Below, piece after piece: positions 23,625 to 32,201 of a stretch of DNA of 64,000 bases (position 1 is the stretch's first letter; each line of letters starts with the position of its first letter). Under the pieces are notes generated by a model, which was given only the letters and a program-made list of their open reading frames with translations, did not search any database and was not told the DNA's origin. Position numbers and translations under genes: made by a program. The DNA is from Paracoccaceae bacterium. Lineage in GTDB: Bacteria > Pseudomonadota > Alphaproteobacteria > Rhodobacterales > Rhodobacteraceae. The stretch spans positions 43,618-107,617 of the forward strand of contig JAGRDY010000034.1 in assembly GCA_020446815.1 (NCBI GenBank). Direction: 5' to 3'.

Positions 23625-26600
23625 GAGGATTTCTCCACCCTGGTCAGATCGCCGGCCAGATAGCGCGCCATCGCCGCGTCTTCGTGGCCAGGCGAAAAGC
23701 CGGTTGTTACCGGCGCCCAGACGCCTTTGCCGCCGGGTCCGCCCGCCTCGGCGCGTTCGATCCTGACCAGCGTCTCCTTGGGAACGGTGTTGACGGCGTG
23801 GTTGTCTTCGTCAAAGCCGAACACGAACGACATTTCGGTCGCCTTCTTGTGAAACAGGCTGTCGGTCTGGTGCATGATCGGCGCCCAGCCGCGGGTGATG
23901 CTCTGGTGGCTGCCGTAGCGGAAATTCGACTGATAGCCGGTGTCGGCGGCCAGCGCGCGGCCGTCCTCGCGGCTCTCATGGGCCTTCACGGTGCGTTCCG
24001 AGGCGATCCAGGCCGAGTGTTTGGTCATCACCACGTTATAGGGATAGGCGGGGTTGTACTTGACCCGGGTCAGCAGGCGGAACGCCTTGGCCCGGGCGGG
24101 GTCGTCGGACCAGCCCGCGAAGGGCCGGTCGGCGGGGTTGGCATCGACATGGATGTAATCGCCATCCTCGATGCCCATGTCCTTGGCCGCATCGGGGTTC
24201 ATGTGTACCTGCCAGTCGGCAACGCCGGGCTGGCGCCGGTCGCGGCGGTAGGGGTCGCCGAAATTGGTGCTCCAGATCCAGTTCCAGTCGACCGTGGCCC
24301 AGGACGAATGGGTGGTATGCCGGCTTTTCGGCGTCATCGCGTAGAAGGTGAAGCCGTCGCGCCACAGCGGGTTCTTCGTGGCCCTGACCTTTGCCCATGG
24401 CATCTTGTTGTTGGCGATGGCGCGCAGGTCTGCATCGACCGGTTCAGCCTGAAGCATTTCCGGGGTCACGCCGTAATTTTGCGGCCGAATGTAGGGGCTC
24501 GACGAGACGATGACATTGGGCAGATAGGGCGTCGCCTCGGGCGCCTCGCGATGCGAGACCAGATTTTCACCGTATTCGATCGCTTCGGGGATGTCAGCAT
24601 AGGCGTTGAGCCGCCCGGTATCCGTGTAGAACGGGATCGAATCGTGCACCTGTTCATAGAATGATACCCGCGGGTAGGTGCGAAACAGCATCAGGGCGGC
24701 ACCCGGCTCGCCATATTTTCCGGCCATGATATCCGCCACCTTGTAGCCTTTCGTGGTGGTGGAATTATCAAGCACCCGTTGCAGATAGACGCGGGACTTG
24801 CCATCCAGGATGAACTTCCAGTGGTCGCGGAAGCGTGTATCTTCCGTCAATTCGCCCAGCTTTTGGGACACCAGCGCGAAGATCATGCCGTCATCCTTGC
24901 TGTCGTAGAGCGGCTTGATCCCCGTGCCACCCCAGAATTGCAAAAACGGGTTGGAACAGGATGCGCCGCATTCGAGATCCGCGAATTCCATCCACGAATT
25001 GGCGGGCAGGATCACATCGGCATATTCCGCCGATCCGGTCCATTCGACCTGCTGATCGACGATCAGGTCGATCTTCGGGTTGACGTTGGTGATGAGGTGA
25101 TAGGCCCATTTGGCCTGGTTGATCAGGTTGGCGTTGCAGTACCACATCGCCTTGGTGGGCGTCGGCAGATGGCTGTGGCCAGTGAAGTTCCTGCGCCCCG
25201 CGCCGGGCGTGTCGACGATCATCGGCCGGTCGCCGAAGCCCCAGTAGCTCAACTCCTCGGCGTGGCTGTATTCGCGGATATTGCCGGGGCCGATGCTGCC
25301 GGTCTCGTCCAGCACCTGATTGAACGGGTCTTCCTTGACCCAGGCGCCTGCGCCCGCGCCAGACCAGGGCGAGGCCTGCATCAGCGCGCCCTTGTAGTTG
25401 CCCGCCCAGGTATGGGCGCCGCTGCCGGGAATGCCGATCGAGCCGATCAGCATAAGCGGCAGCATGGTGGCGCGGTTGTGCAGTGTGGCGTGATAGTAAT
25501 GGTTGATGCCCTCGCCGTAATGGATCGCCACGGGGTAGGATTCGCGCGGCTTGCCGATGAAATCGGGGTCCCAGAAGCGGCGGCCGAAATCCTCGACGAT
25601 GCGTTCGAGCAGGTTTTCCGGGGCGCCGGTGATCTCGGCGGTGGTGGCAAGGTCGTAATCGGCCAGATGTTCGCGGTACATCGACCAGACGGTCATCGCC
25701 TCGACCGCGCCGCCATCGGCGAGCGTCACGCGCCCCTTCCAGTCCAGCGCCGGGTCGATGCCGGCCTCGGCAACATGTTTGCCCACATCGTCGCGGCTGA
25801 CGGGCTGCGGCTGGCCGGTTCGGGCGTCGTGGACCAGAAAATCACCCAGCCGGCCGCGCTGTTCGGCGGTCAGCCCCTGAATCTTGAAGCTCGGGCCGGC
25901 GCTGATGTCCTTGTCGGTGTAACCCGCGATCACCTCCTGGGGTTTCAGGCGTTTGAGTGTATCGGTGCGTACAAGGGTCGGGAAATCGGTGAATTGCTTG
26001 ACGAAATCGGCGTCATACCAGCCGCGTTCCATCAATTCGCGGGTGGCATATAGGAAGATCGAGGTGTCCGACAGGCCGGGGCGCACCGAGATCCAGTAAT
26101 CCGCCTTGGTGGCCGAGGGGCTGTATTCGGGCGCGATCACCACGCTGCGCGCGCCGCGTTCCATCAGCTCGGTCAGCCAGTGCGCATCGGGCATCTTGTT
26201 TTCGATCAGGTTCTTGCCGACCTGCACGACGAACTTGGTGAAGCGCAGGTCGTTGAGGTCGATGTCGGAGGTCTGAAGCCCGTGCACGAAGGGCTGGCCC
26301 GGCGCCTGATCGCCGCGCCAGGTGTATTCGGACCATTCGCGCCCGCCCTTGGCCTGATCCGGGCCGACGCCGCGCACATGCGCATCGACCAGTCCCAGAA
26401 GGTTGCACATGCGAAACAGGCCGAACTTGCCGATCACACCGTGGATCGGCAGCGACGACCCCAGTTTGATGGTGCGGGTGCCGGCCTCTTCCCAATGGGC
26501 CAGCATTTCCTCCGGATAGCCATCCTTGTCGATCAGCCGGGCGCGGCCTTGCTCGCCGCTGTAGGTTGTGGCGACCGCCATCAGGCCGCGGGCGAGATAG

Positions 26601-27175
26601 GCCGTCGCCTCGTCCCAGCTCATCCGGGTAAAGGTGTCGGTGCCTCGGCTGTCGAACTTGTAGGTGCTGCGCAGTTCGGGGGAGTCGGAAAGCGACGGAA
26701 ATCCGGCATCCGCCCAGGCCTTCCAGCCATCGCGGATCATCGGCCCCTTGGCGCGGTAGGGGCCGTAGACCCGCCGGTGCATGGTATAACCCTTCAGGCA
26801 CATGCGCGGGTTCCAGGCATAGGTGGCCTTGTTGCCGTAAAGATCGGTGTATTTCTGGTAGTCGTAATTCTGTTCCAGCCGTGTCACGATACCGTTGCGC
26901 ACGAACGCCTTGACCCGGCACATGTGGGTGTCGTTGGGGGCGCAGATATAGGTGAAGCTGCGGTCATAGGCGTATTGATCGCGGTAGACCTGTTCCCAGT
27001 CGCGGTCGGGATAATACTCAAGCGGATTGTCGATGCGCACGACCGGCGTCAGCGCGCGCCCCTCGAACAGAGGCTGGGCGCCAAGACGCCCGAGCGCATC
27101 GGCCCCCGCAACCGCGCCCACCACCGCCGCGCCACCGCGCAGCACCTGGCGTCTGCTGAATGTCTTTCTGGTCAT
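23621..27175 (-). CDS. nxrA: NXR-type periplasmic Mo-bisMGD catalytic (alpha) subunit
   Basis: A protein of 1184 residues with a Tat leader (FSRRQVLRGGAAVVGAVAGA), so the enzyme is periplasmic. The N-terminal Fe-S region has Cys78, His84, Cys86 and Cys126. Asp289 in YTWRGDQAPGQP aligns by eye with the molybdenum-ligand Asp of NarG (type II DMSO reductase family). Many stretches match what I recall of anammox and Nitrospira NxrA: YDRSFTYICAPNDTHMCRVK, NPRMCLKGYTMHRRVYGPYR, GKNLIENKMPDAHW, HYGEGINHYYHATL and NPAYPYNVVMTKHSAWI. The reaction would be nitrite to nitrate, or the reverse. Periplasmic nitrate reductase and chlorate/selenate-type enzymes are the alternatives. It heads the enzyme genes, 37 bases after the cytochrome gene. 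Confidence 0.92.
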   Translation of the reverse strand: MTRKTFSRRQVLRGGAAVVGAVAGADALGRLGAQPLFEGRALTPVVRIDNPLEYYPDRDWEQVYRDQYAYDRSFTYICAPNDTHMCRVKAFVRNGIVTRLEQNYDYQKYTDLYGNKATYAWNPRMCLKGYTMHRRVYGPYRAKGPMIRDGWKAWADAGFPSLSDSPELRSTYKFDSRGTDTFTRMSWDEATAYLARGLMAVATTYSGEQGRARLIDKDGYPEEMLAHWEEAGTRTIKLGSSLPIHGVIGKFGLFRMCNLLGLVDAHVRGVGPDQAKGGREWSEYTWRGDQAPGQPFVHGLQTSDIDLNDLRFTKFVVQVGKNLIENKMPDAHWLTELMERGARSVVIAPEYSPSATKADYWISVRPGLSDTSIFLYATRELMERGWYDADFVKQFTDFPTLVRTDTLKRLKPQEVIAGYTDKDISAGPSFKIQGLTAEQRGRLGDFLVHDARTGQPQPVSRDDVGKHVAEAGIDPALDWKGRVTLADGGAVEAMTVWSMYREHLADYDLATTAEITGAPENLLERIVEDFGRRFWDPDFIGKPRESYPVAIHYGEGINHYYHATLHNRATMLPLMLIGSIGIPGSGAHTWAGNYKGALMQASPWSGAGAGAWVKEDPFNQVLDETGSIGPGNIREYSHAEELSYWGFGDRPMIVDTPGAGRRNFTGHSHLPTPTKAMWYCNANLINQAKWAYHLITNVNPKIDLIVDQQVEWTGSAEYADVILPANSWMEFADLECGASCSNPFLQFWGGTGIKPLYDSKDDGMIFALVSQKLGELTEDTRFRDHWKFILDGKSRVYLQRVLDNSTTTKGYKVADIMAGKYGEPGAALMLFRTYPRVSFYEQVHDSIPFYTDTGRLNAYADIPEAIEYGENLVSHREAPEATPYLPNVIVSSSPYIRPQNYGVTPEMLQAEPVDADLRAIANNKMPWAKVRATKNPLWRDGFTFYAMTPKSRHTTHSSWATVDWNWIWSTNFGDPYRRDRRQPGVADWQVHMNPDAAKDMGIEDGDYIHVDANPADRPFAGWSDDPARAKAFRLLTRVKYNPAYPYNVVMTKHSAWIASERTVKAHESREDGRALAADTGYQSNFRYGSHQSITRGWAPIMHQTDSLFHKKATEMSFVFGFDEDNHAVNTVPKETLVRIERAEAGGPGGKGVWAPVTTGFSPGHEDAAMARYLAGDLTRVEKSS

Positions 27176-27212
27176 GGCCTTCGGTCCCCGGATCGGTGTT
27201 TTCCTGCGGCGG

Positions 27213-27989
27213 TCATTCGGCGCGCGGCGTGTAGCCCGTTTCGCGATAGAGAAAGAGGATCACCTGCCACGCCTCGTCAGGCGTGAGGTCGTTGCTGTGC
27301 AGCGACGAGGCATTGGCATCGCCCGGTGCTGCGACCCAGCGCGGCATGGCGCTGTTGAACTGGTTCTGGATGCCGCCGACGGTCAGGCGCCAGTAGACAT
27401 AGGGCAGGGTCAGTTGGCCGATGGTACCCGCGTCCCGGAAATTGGCGGGCCGGATCGGATAGCGGAACCCTGCCGCCGCCGGCCCGGCGCCGTCGAGCCT
27501 TTCGCCGTGGCAGACCACGCAATTGGCGGTGTAAAGCGTCTTGCCGGCGGCGATGTCGCTGTCGCGCCAGTTGGCCGGCGCCGCGGCCCAGGGCGGCACG
27601 ACGATCCGTGCCAGTGTCGCTTCGCCCACCGTCGGGTGGCGCTGGAAAATCTCGACCGGCGGCGCATAGGTCGGGCGCACGCTGTCATAGGCCCACCATC
27701 CCGCCGCCGCCGGCAACAGCGCCAGCACTGCCAGGCGTTGCAGCTTCGGCCATCCGCCCTCGCCGGGGTGCGACAGGAAAAAGTTCCAGAACCGGCGGAT
27801 GCGGGTGTCCTCGAGCGTGATGTGAATGACGGTGCCCAGCACGATGAAACCCATGTAAAGCAGGATGACGCTATGCGGGATCACCGGGCGGACCGCCTTC
27901 AGCGCAACGAAAGCCGCGATGACGATCAGCGCCGCGCCGACGGGCAGCGGCAGCCATCGGTGGTTCGTTTTGCCGGATCCGGCGTTCAT
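27213..27989 (-). CDS. Membrane-anchored monoheme c-type cytochrome
   Basis: A protein of 258 residues. Three hydrophobic stretches in the first 150 residues (PVGAALIVIAAFVALKAV, VILLYMGFIVLGTVIHI, LAVLALLPAAAGWWAY) anchor a periplasmic domain. This carries one heme site, CVVCH (in LYTANCVVCHGERLDGAGPA), with a distal Met probably in the C-terminal part (NSAMPRW). It overlaps the diheme cytochrome stop (ATGA) and precedes the Mo subunit. It is a plausible acceptor for electrons from the gamma heme b, passing them to the diheme protein or the bd-like membrane protein (inference). Confidence 0.88.
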   Translation of the reverse strand: MNAGSGKTNHRWLPLPVGAALIVIAAFVALKAVRPVIPHSVILLYMGFIVLGTVIHITLEDTRIRRFWNFFLSHPGEGGWPKLQRLAVLALLPAAAGWWAYDSVRPTYAPPVEIFQRHPTVGEATLARIVVPPWAAAPANWRDSDIAAGKTLYTANCVVCHGERLDGAGPAAAGFRYPIRPANFRDAGTIGQLTLPYVYWRLTVGGIQNQFNSAMPRWVAAPGDANASSLHSNDLTPDEAWQVILFLYRETGYTPRAE

Positions 27990-28816
27990 TGCCCGCCCTC
28001 CCGTGTGGTCAGATATTCGGTGAGTGTGAAAAGCTGCGTGGCGGTCAGCCTCTCGCCGTAGTCGTCGGGCATCGTGTCGGCGGGAAATTCCGTTCGCTGA
28101 ATGGCGCGGGGATCGACGATCGATTGCATCACATAACGATCCACCGCCATGCCCTGTGCATCGGCGGCGGCGCGCAGTTGCGCTGCCACGAACGGCGGGC
28201 CGACCAGCACTTCGCCCGGCTCCATGCTGTGACAGCCGAGACAATCGAAGGCCTCCAGCATCGCGGCGGGGTCGGTGGGGACCGTCTCAGGCGACGCGGC
28301 CGCCGGGGCGGCGCTGGCATCCGACGGCGCCGGCAGGCTTGCCAGCGTCACGCTCGGCGTGCCGCCAAGCGATTCGAGATAGGCGACCACCGCCGCAACC
28401 TCGGCCCGGTTCAGCTTGGCCGGTGCCTTGAGCGAGGCCGGCATGATGTTGGAAAATCCCTCGACCAGATAGGCGCCGGGGGTATAGAGCGCCTGCGTCA
28501 GATAGCCGATCAACGTGTCGGGCCCGCCCGCGACGCCATTGGCGCGCCGCTCGGCCACGCCGGCAAGGTTGGGGCCGCGGCCCTGACCCTTGATGCCCTG
28601 GCCCGGCTCGATCGTGTGGCAACTCAGGCAGCCGCGTTCACGCACGATGGCCTGTCCGACCACCGCCAGTTCCGCCGGGGTCATGGTGGTGGCGATCTCG
28701 CGCGTCTTGGGCGGATCCCAGCGGGTCTGGGGAATCCAGTTGGCGAACCAGACGAAGAAGCCCAGCACCAAGAGCGCCGGCAGCGTCGCCGTGCCGTATG
28801 TCGTCAGCGCCCTCAT
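27986..28816 (-). CDS. Membrane-anchored diheme c-type cytochrome
   Basis: A protein of 276 residues. A single N-terminal membrane helix (LPALLVLGFFVWFANWI) is followed by two cytochrome c domains with heme motifs CLSCH (in RERGCLSCHTIEPGQG) and CLGCH (in FDCLGCHSMEPGE). The domains are separated by an Ala/Pro-rich linker. Each has a candidate distal Met (SNIMPASL and DTMPDDYGE). Start and stop both overlap neighbours by ATGA. It would be a periplasm-facing electron carrier between the NXR-type enzyme and the membrane oxidase-like protein. Confidence 0.9.
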   Translation of the reverse strand: MRALTTYGTATLPALLVLGFFVWFANWIPQTRWDPPKTREIATTMTPAELAVVGQAIVRERGCLSCHTIEPGQGIKGQGRGPNLAGVAERRANGVAGGPDTLIGYLTQALYTPGAYLVEGFSNIMPASLKAPAKLNRAEVAAVVAYLESLGGTPSVTLASLPAPSDASAAPAAASPETVPTDPAAMLEAFDCLGCHSMEPGEVLVGPPFVAAQLRAAADAQGMAVDRYVMQSIVDPRAIQRTEFPADTMPDDYGERLTATQLFTLTEYLTTREGGQ

Positions 28817-30588
28817 GCCGCCGCCTCCCCGGCCCTGTCGCCGAATGCGGGCAGCCCGGCGCGCCCGCCAAGCGCCGAGATCGCGAAGGCGACGCCCAGC
28901 AGCGCAAAGAAGATCAGGGTGATCGCCGTCACCACGATGGCCGCATCGCCAAGCGGCGGCAGGCCGGCGCCGGGCGAGGTGTCCTCGACCAGCCCGAAAA
29001 CATGCCAGTTGAGCCGCGCGCCGCTGCGCGCATAGCCCATCAGCCCCATCAGCCAGACGATCACGAAGGCGAGCAGGATGAGAATATACTGGCCGCGCCG
29101 CGGCATCGTGCCCCAGCGCACCGCCGCTTGGGTCCGGGCGCCTCTCAGAAGATAAAGATCGATCACGAAGGTGACCACGATGCCACCGATCAGCACGAGT
29201 ATCTGCCAGATCGAGGTCTTGATGCGCACATCTGCCGGGGCGAAATATCCGTATATCCCCAGCCCCAGGATAGTCGCCGCCATCAGCGCGATCAGCGCCC
29301 ATTCGATCCGGGTGCCGGTTGCCGCCCAGGCAACCACCGGCACCTTGCCCGCGCGCCGGTAAAGCAGATAGCTGACGTAAAGCACCACCAGGATCAGCGT
29401 GACCGCGATCATCTTCGGCGCCATCAGCCCCAGCGCGCCCAGGAGCGGATGGAACTGGCCGGTCGATTCCTCGATCGAGGCGGCCATCGAATGTGGCGTC
29501 GCCCAGACCATGAAACCGGCGATCAGCGCCACGTTGAAGGCCGGCACCAGGCGGCGCTGCGGCTCCGATCCCGGAATGCGCAACAGCCCCAGCCAGGCGT
29601 AATAGGCCGCGCCGATGAACAGGATCGCGATGACGATTGCCTGGATGATGAACAGCCACGACAGCACCCCGCCCATCAGCGTCACACCATAGGTGGCCGA
29701 ATAGGCAAACAGCTCGAAGCCGAAATAATAGCCCGCAAAGGGCAGGAACAGCATGGTGAAAAGCGCGATCAGGTTGCCGGTGTAGCCCATCCAGTCATAA
29801 AGCGCGCGCTCGGCCTCGGTACGCGCCGACAGGAACCGGTAGGCCGCATAGGCCGCGCACAAAAGCGCGCCGAAGGTGATATTGGCGATCAGCCGGTGCA
29901 CGTTCAGCGGCATCCAGCCGGGGTTCCAGATCGCGCCGTAAAGGCTGACCAGCGCACCGGCTTCGTCCACACCGCCCGGCGTCATCATGAAGGTCGCCCA
30001 GGCATTGGCGATGAACATCACGATGGTGCCGAATATGTTGAGCAGCAGCCCCAGCAGGATATGCGCCCATTTGCGGCGGCCCTGAAGGCGGTCCCAGGCG
30101 TAGTACCAGAAGTAGAGACAGAGGGTTTCGGCCACGAAGAACAACGGGTAGATTGCGAAGGTCGGCCCGAAGGTTTCGGTCATGTAGGCCATCAGGCGGG
30201 GATAGGCGGAAAACAGCAGCATCCCCAGCAACGCCCCCGAAATGGCGGTCAGCGAATAGGCCGCCGGCAGGAGCCGCGCCATCTCATGCGCCAGCCAGTC
30301 GTAGCGCGCCGCCCCGGCCGGGTCGCGGCGCGCCATTCGCCAGCCGAAAAACTCGATCGCCAGCGCGAACATCGGCACCGCCAGCACGAAGGCGGCGAAA
30401 TCGAGGTGCAGTTGCGCGGCAATCCAGACCGCCAGACGGCTGTCGATGAATGCTGGCTGTGCATAATCGGGGATCGGGACGCTTTGCGCCAGCGCCAGCG
30501 CCGGGGCGGCGGCGGTGGCAAGAAACGCGACCAGGGCGATGCCGGCCGCTGGCGGGGTTCTGCGATCCGGGGTGGCGCTACGTCGCAT
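28813..30588 (-). CDS. Cytochrome bd-like membrane protein with signal peptide
   Basis: A 591-residue polytopic protein with around 14 hydrophobic helices after a cleavable-looking leader (IALVAFLATAAAPALALAQS). The region HLDFAAFVLAVPMFALAIEF and later His-containing helices (NVHRLIANITFG) resemble the CydA-type heme-binding scaffold. I recall similar long bd-like proteins in Nitrospira, proposed as unusual terminal oxidases. No CydB-like partner gene is present. Its stop overlaps the diheme cytochrome start. A role as the electron sink (or quinone-linked reverse-flow module) of the nitrite system is inference. Confidence 0.78.
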   Translation of the reverse strand: MRRSATPDRRTPPAAGIALVAFLATAAAPALALAQSVPIPDYAQPAFIDSRLAVWIAAQLHLDFAAFVLAVPMFALAIEFFGWRMARRDPAGAARYDWLAHEMARLLPAAYSLTAISGALLGMLLFSAYPRLMAYMTETFGPTFAIYPLFFVAETLCLYFWYYAWDRLQGRRKWAHILLGLLLNIFGTIVMFIANAWATFMMTPGGVDEAGALVSLYGAIWNPGWMPLNVHRLIANITFGALLCAAYAAYRFLSARTEAERALYDWMGYTGNLIALFTMLFLPFAGYYFGFELFAYSATYGVTLMGGVLSWLFIIQAIVIAILFIGAAYYAWLGLLRIPGSEPQRRLVPAFNVALIAGFMVWATPHSMAASIEESTGQFHPLLGALGLMAPKMIAVTLILVVLYVSYLLYRRAGKVPVVAWAATGTRIEWALIALMAATILGLGIYGYFAPADVRIKTSIWQILVLIGGIVVTFVIDLYLLRGARTQAAVRWGTMPRRGQYILILLAFVIVWLMGLMGYARSGARLNWHVFGLVEDTSPGAGLPPLGDAAIVVTAITLIFFALLGVAFAISALGGRAGLPAFGDRAGEAAA

Positions 30589-30614
30589 CCTGTCGTTCCT
30601 TCGGCTTCCTCGCG

Positions 30615-30839
30615 CTACCGCGTCAGGCCGGCCTCTGCGGGTTTTTCGGCCCATAACCCATTGCACCCCACGCCACTCATCCGTTCCAGAAAGGCGCACA
30701 TCTCGGTCAGCCGACTGAAATGCCTGTCTTCGCCGGACTGGACATGCTGGACGTGGCCACGCCAGGCGGGGTCACCGTTTCGGCGCCGCTCGAGCCAGAT
30801 CCGGACAACGAAAGACGCCGCTTCCTGCCTGCGTCGCAT
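30615..30839 (-). CDS. Small hypothetical protein leading the NXR-type operon
   Basis: A 74-residue protein. The start ATG at 30839 has AGGAAAG 4 bases upstream. The core SFVVRIWLERRRNGDPAWRG followed by HVQHVQSGEDRHFSRLTEMC resembles a small beta-strand/helix module seen in several bacteria ahead of unrelated genes. No function is known to me. It ends 26 bases before the bd-like gene, so it is likely the first gene of the operon. Confidence 0.65.
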   Translation of the reverse strand: MRRRQEAASFVVRIWLERRRNGDPAWRGHVQHVQSGEDRHFSRLTEMCAFLERMSGVGCNGLWAEKPAEAGLTR

Positions 30840-30852
30840 TGGGCTTTCCTGA

Positions 30853-30869
30853 TTCCCGGTTGCCCGGAA
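30853..30869. promoter_or_regulatory. Inverted repeat before the NXR-type operon
   Basis: TTCCCGG-TTG-CCCGGAA is a dyad with one mismatch per arm, located 14-30 bases upstream of the first start codon (30839, minus strand). A second, wider dyad, CCTGAT (30848-30853) and ATCAGG (30888-30893), brackets it. The region between regulator end and operon start is only 89 bases, so this is a good candidate operator. The binding protein is unknown; the PAS-BTAD regulator next door is the first suspect. Confidence 0.4.
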
Positions 30870-30928
30870 ACACTACGAAACGCCGGTATCAGGCTGGTAA
30901 CAGGACAGGCGCGCGCCGACCGGGCCCG

Positions 30929-32092
30929 TCAGTCGATTGACGGCCCCGCGGCGCGCAGCGCGCGGATCCGGTCCGCGACACCGCAAGTTTCGGGCAGGGG
31001 TTTCACGCCAAGTTCGCGGTCGAGCGCTTCGCGGCAGCGGCGGAACTGCCGCTCGGCCTGTTCCACCCGGCCCTGCGCCAGCAGACATTGCATCCGCAAC
31101 CGGTGAAACACCTCGCGGCAGTCCTCCCGCGAAAGGGCCGCGTCGCAGATCCGACCTGCCGCATCGAAGGAATGCCGCTGCATCAGGATGTCGGCCAGAT
31201 ACTCCGCCGCCTCGAAATATAGCTCGCGCAGGCGCATGCGCGCTTGCGCGCACCAATCCTCATAGGCGTCCTCTTCGAGCAGGTCGCCGCGATAGAGCCT
31301 CAGCGCGTCGCCAAGACGTGTCGCGGCCAGCTCGGGGCATTGCCTCCTTGCGTGCCGGATCCCCTCCGAGACGAGCCGCTCGAACAGGGCGACATCCAGC
31401 AACACCGCAGCGGTCGGCAGCGCATAGCTCTTGTCGGCATGTTCGATCAGATTGCCGGACCCCAGCAATTGCCGTAACGAATGGATGGCAACCTTGAGAC
31501 GGTCGCGCCCGCGCTTGTCGTCGACGCCGGGCCAGAGCCATTCGACCAGACGCTCGCGCGGCACGGGCTGGCCTGTGTGCATCGCCAGCATCTTGAGCAG
31601 TTTTACCGCGGCCTTGCGCTGCCAGGTCTCGGTGGCGATGGGCCGGTGGTTCAGCGCGACGGAGAACCGCCCGAGCATTCTGATGTGCAGCGGTTGCGGC
31701 ATCGGTTGCTGTGGGTGCGCGCCATCGAGCCGATGCATGAAAACCAGCGCACGGGTCCGCGACTCATCGGCGGGCGCCGCGTCGGGCACGATCAGCGAAC
31801 TGATGCGAACGCGCATGGCGTTCTGGCCGGCGCCCTGAACCAGACAATTGTCGATAGTGAACGGCGTTCCGGTATTGAAGCATATGCCGCCGTGACAGTC
31901 CGGGCCACACAAAGGTTCGCCATTGGGCATCTGCGCCGACACCACGTCGCAACAGCGCCGCCCGACTGCATCGTCCGCCGAAGATCCGAAGATGCGTTCG
32001 GCGGTCCGGTTCCACGCCAGAATCCGCAAATTTCCAGATACCGCAAAAGCTGCGTCGGACGACAAGGAAACGTAATCGCGCGCCCTGGGCAT
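30929..32092 (-). CDS. PAS-BTAD (SARP-type) transcriptional regulator
   Basis: A protein of 387 residues counted from ATG 32092; in-frame codons extend to 32188. A PAS domain (about 9-105) has LRILAWNRTAERIFG and an unusual set of cysteines: 47, 48, 62, 66, 71 and 83, including C-x3-C-x4-C. About 137-235 form an OmpR-like winged helix (MLGRFSVALNHRPIATETWQ, LVEWLWPGVDDKRGRDRLK). About 240-375 are the bacterial transcriptional activation domain of TPR-like helices. The regulator is transcribed in the same direction as the NXR-type operon and ends 89 bases before it. It is likely its activator, with the cysteines as redox or Fe-S sensor (inference). Confidence 0.85.
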   Translation of the reverse strand: MPRARDYVSLSSDAAFAVSGNLRILAWNRTAERIFGSSADDAVGRRCCDVVSAQMPNGEPLCGPDCHGGICFNTGTPFTIDNCLVQGAGQNAMRVRISSLIVPDAAPADESRTRALVFMHRLDGAHPQQPMPQPLHIRMLGRFSVALNHRPIATETWQRKAAVKLLKMLAMHTGQPVPRERLVEWLWPGVDDKRGRDRLKVAIHSLRQLLGSGNLIEHADKSYALPTAAVLLDVALFERLVSEGIRHARRQCPELAATRLGDALRLYRGDLLEEDAYEDWCAQARMRLRELYFEAAEYLADILMQRHSFDAAGRICDAALSREDCREVFHRLRMQCLLAQGRVEQAERQFRRCREALDRELGVKPLPETCGVADRIRALRAAGPSID

Positions 32093-32201
32093 CGAACAAC
32101 ACCGCGTTCGGGGTTGGATTGGGACGGTGTAGCGCGCATAGCCTACTATGGATGGTGCGGGCAGGCAATCTGGGGGGCGCATCGCCAATGCGCCCGAAAC
32201 A

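Noticed and set aside
20291-27175. Dimethylsulfide, ethylbenzene, selenate or chlorate dehydrogenase/reductase instead of NXR
   Set aside because: Gene content and gamma subunit fit these enzymes too, but the alpha and beta subunits carry long segments I associate specifically with NxrA/NxrB, and the alpha length (1184) fits NXR better. Kept as the alternative in the entry.
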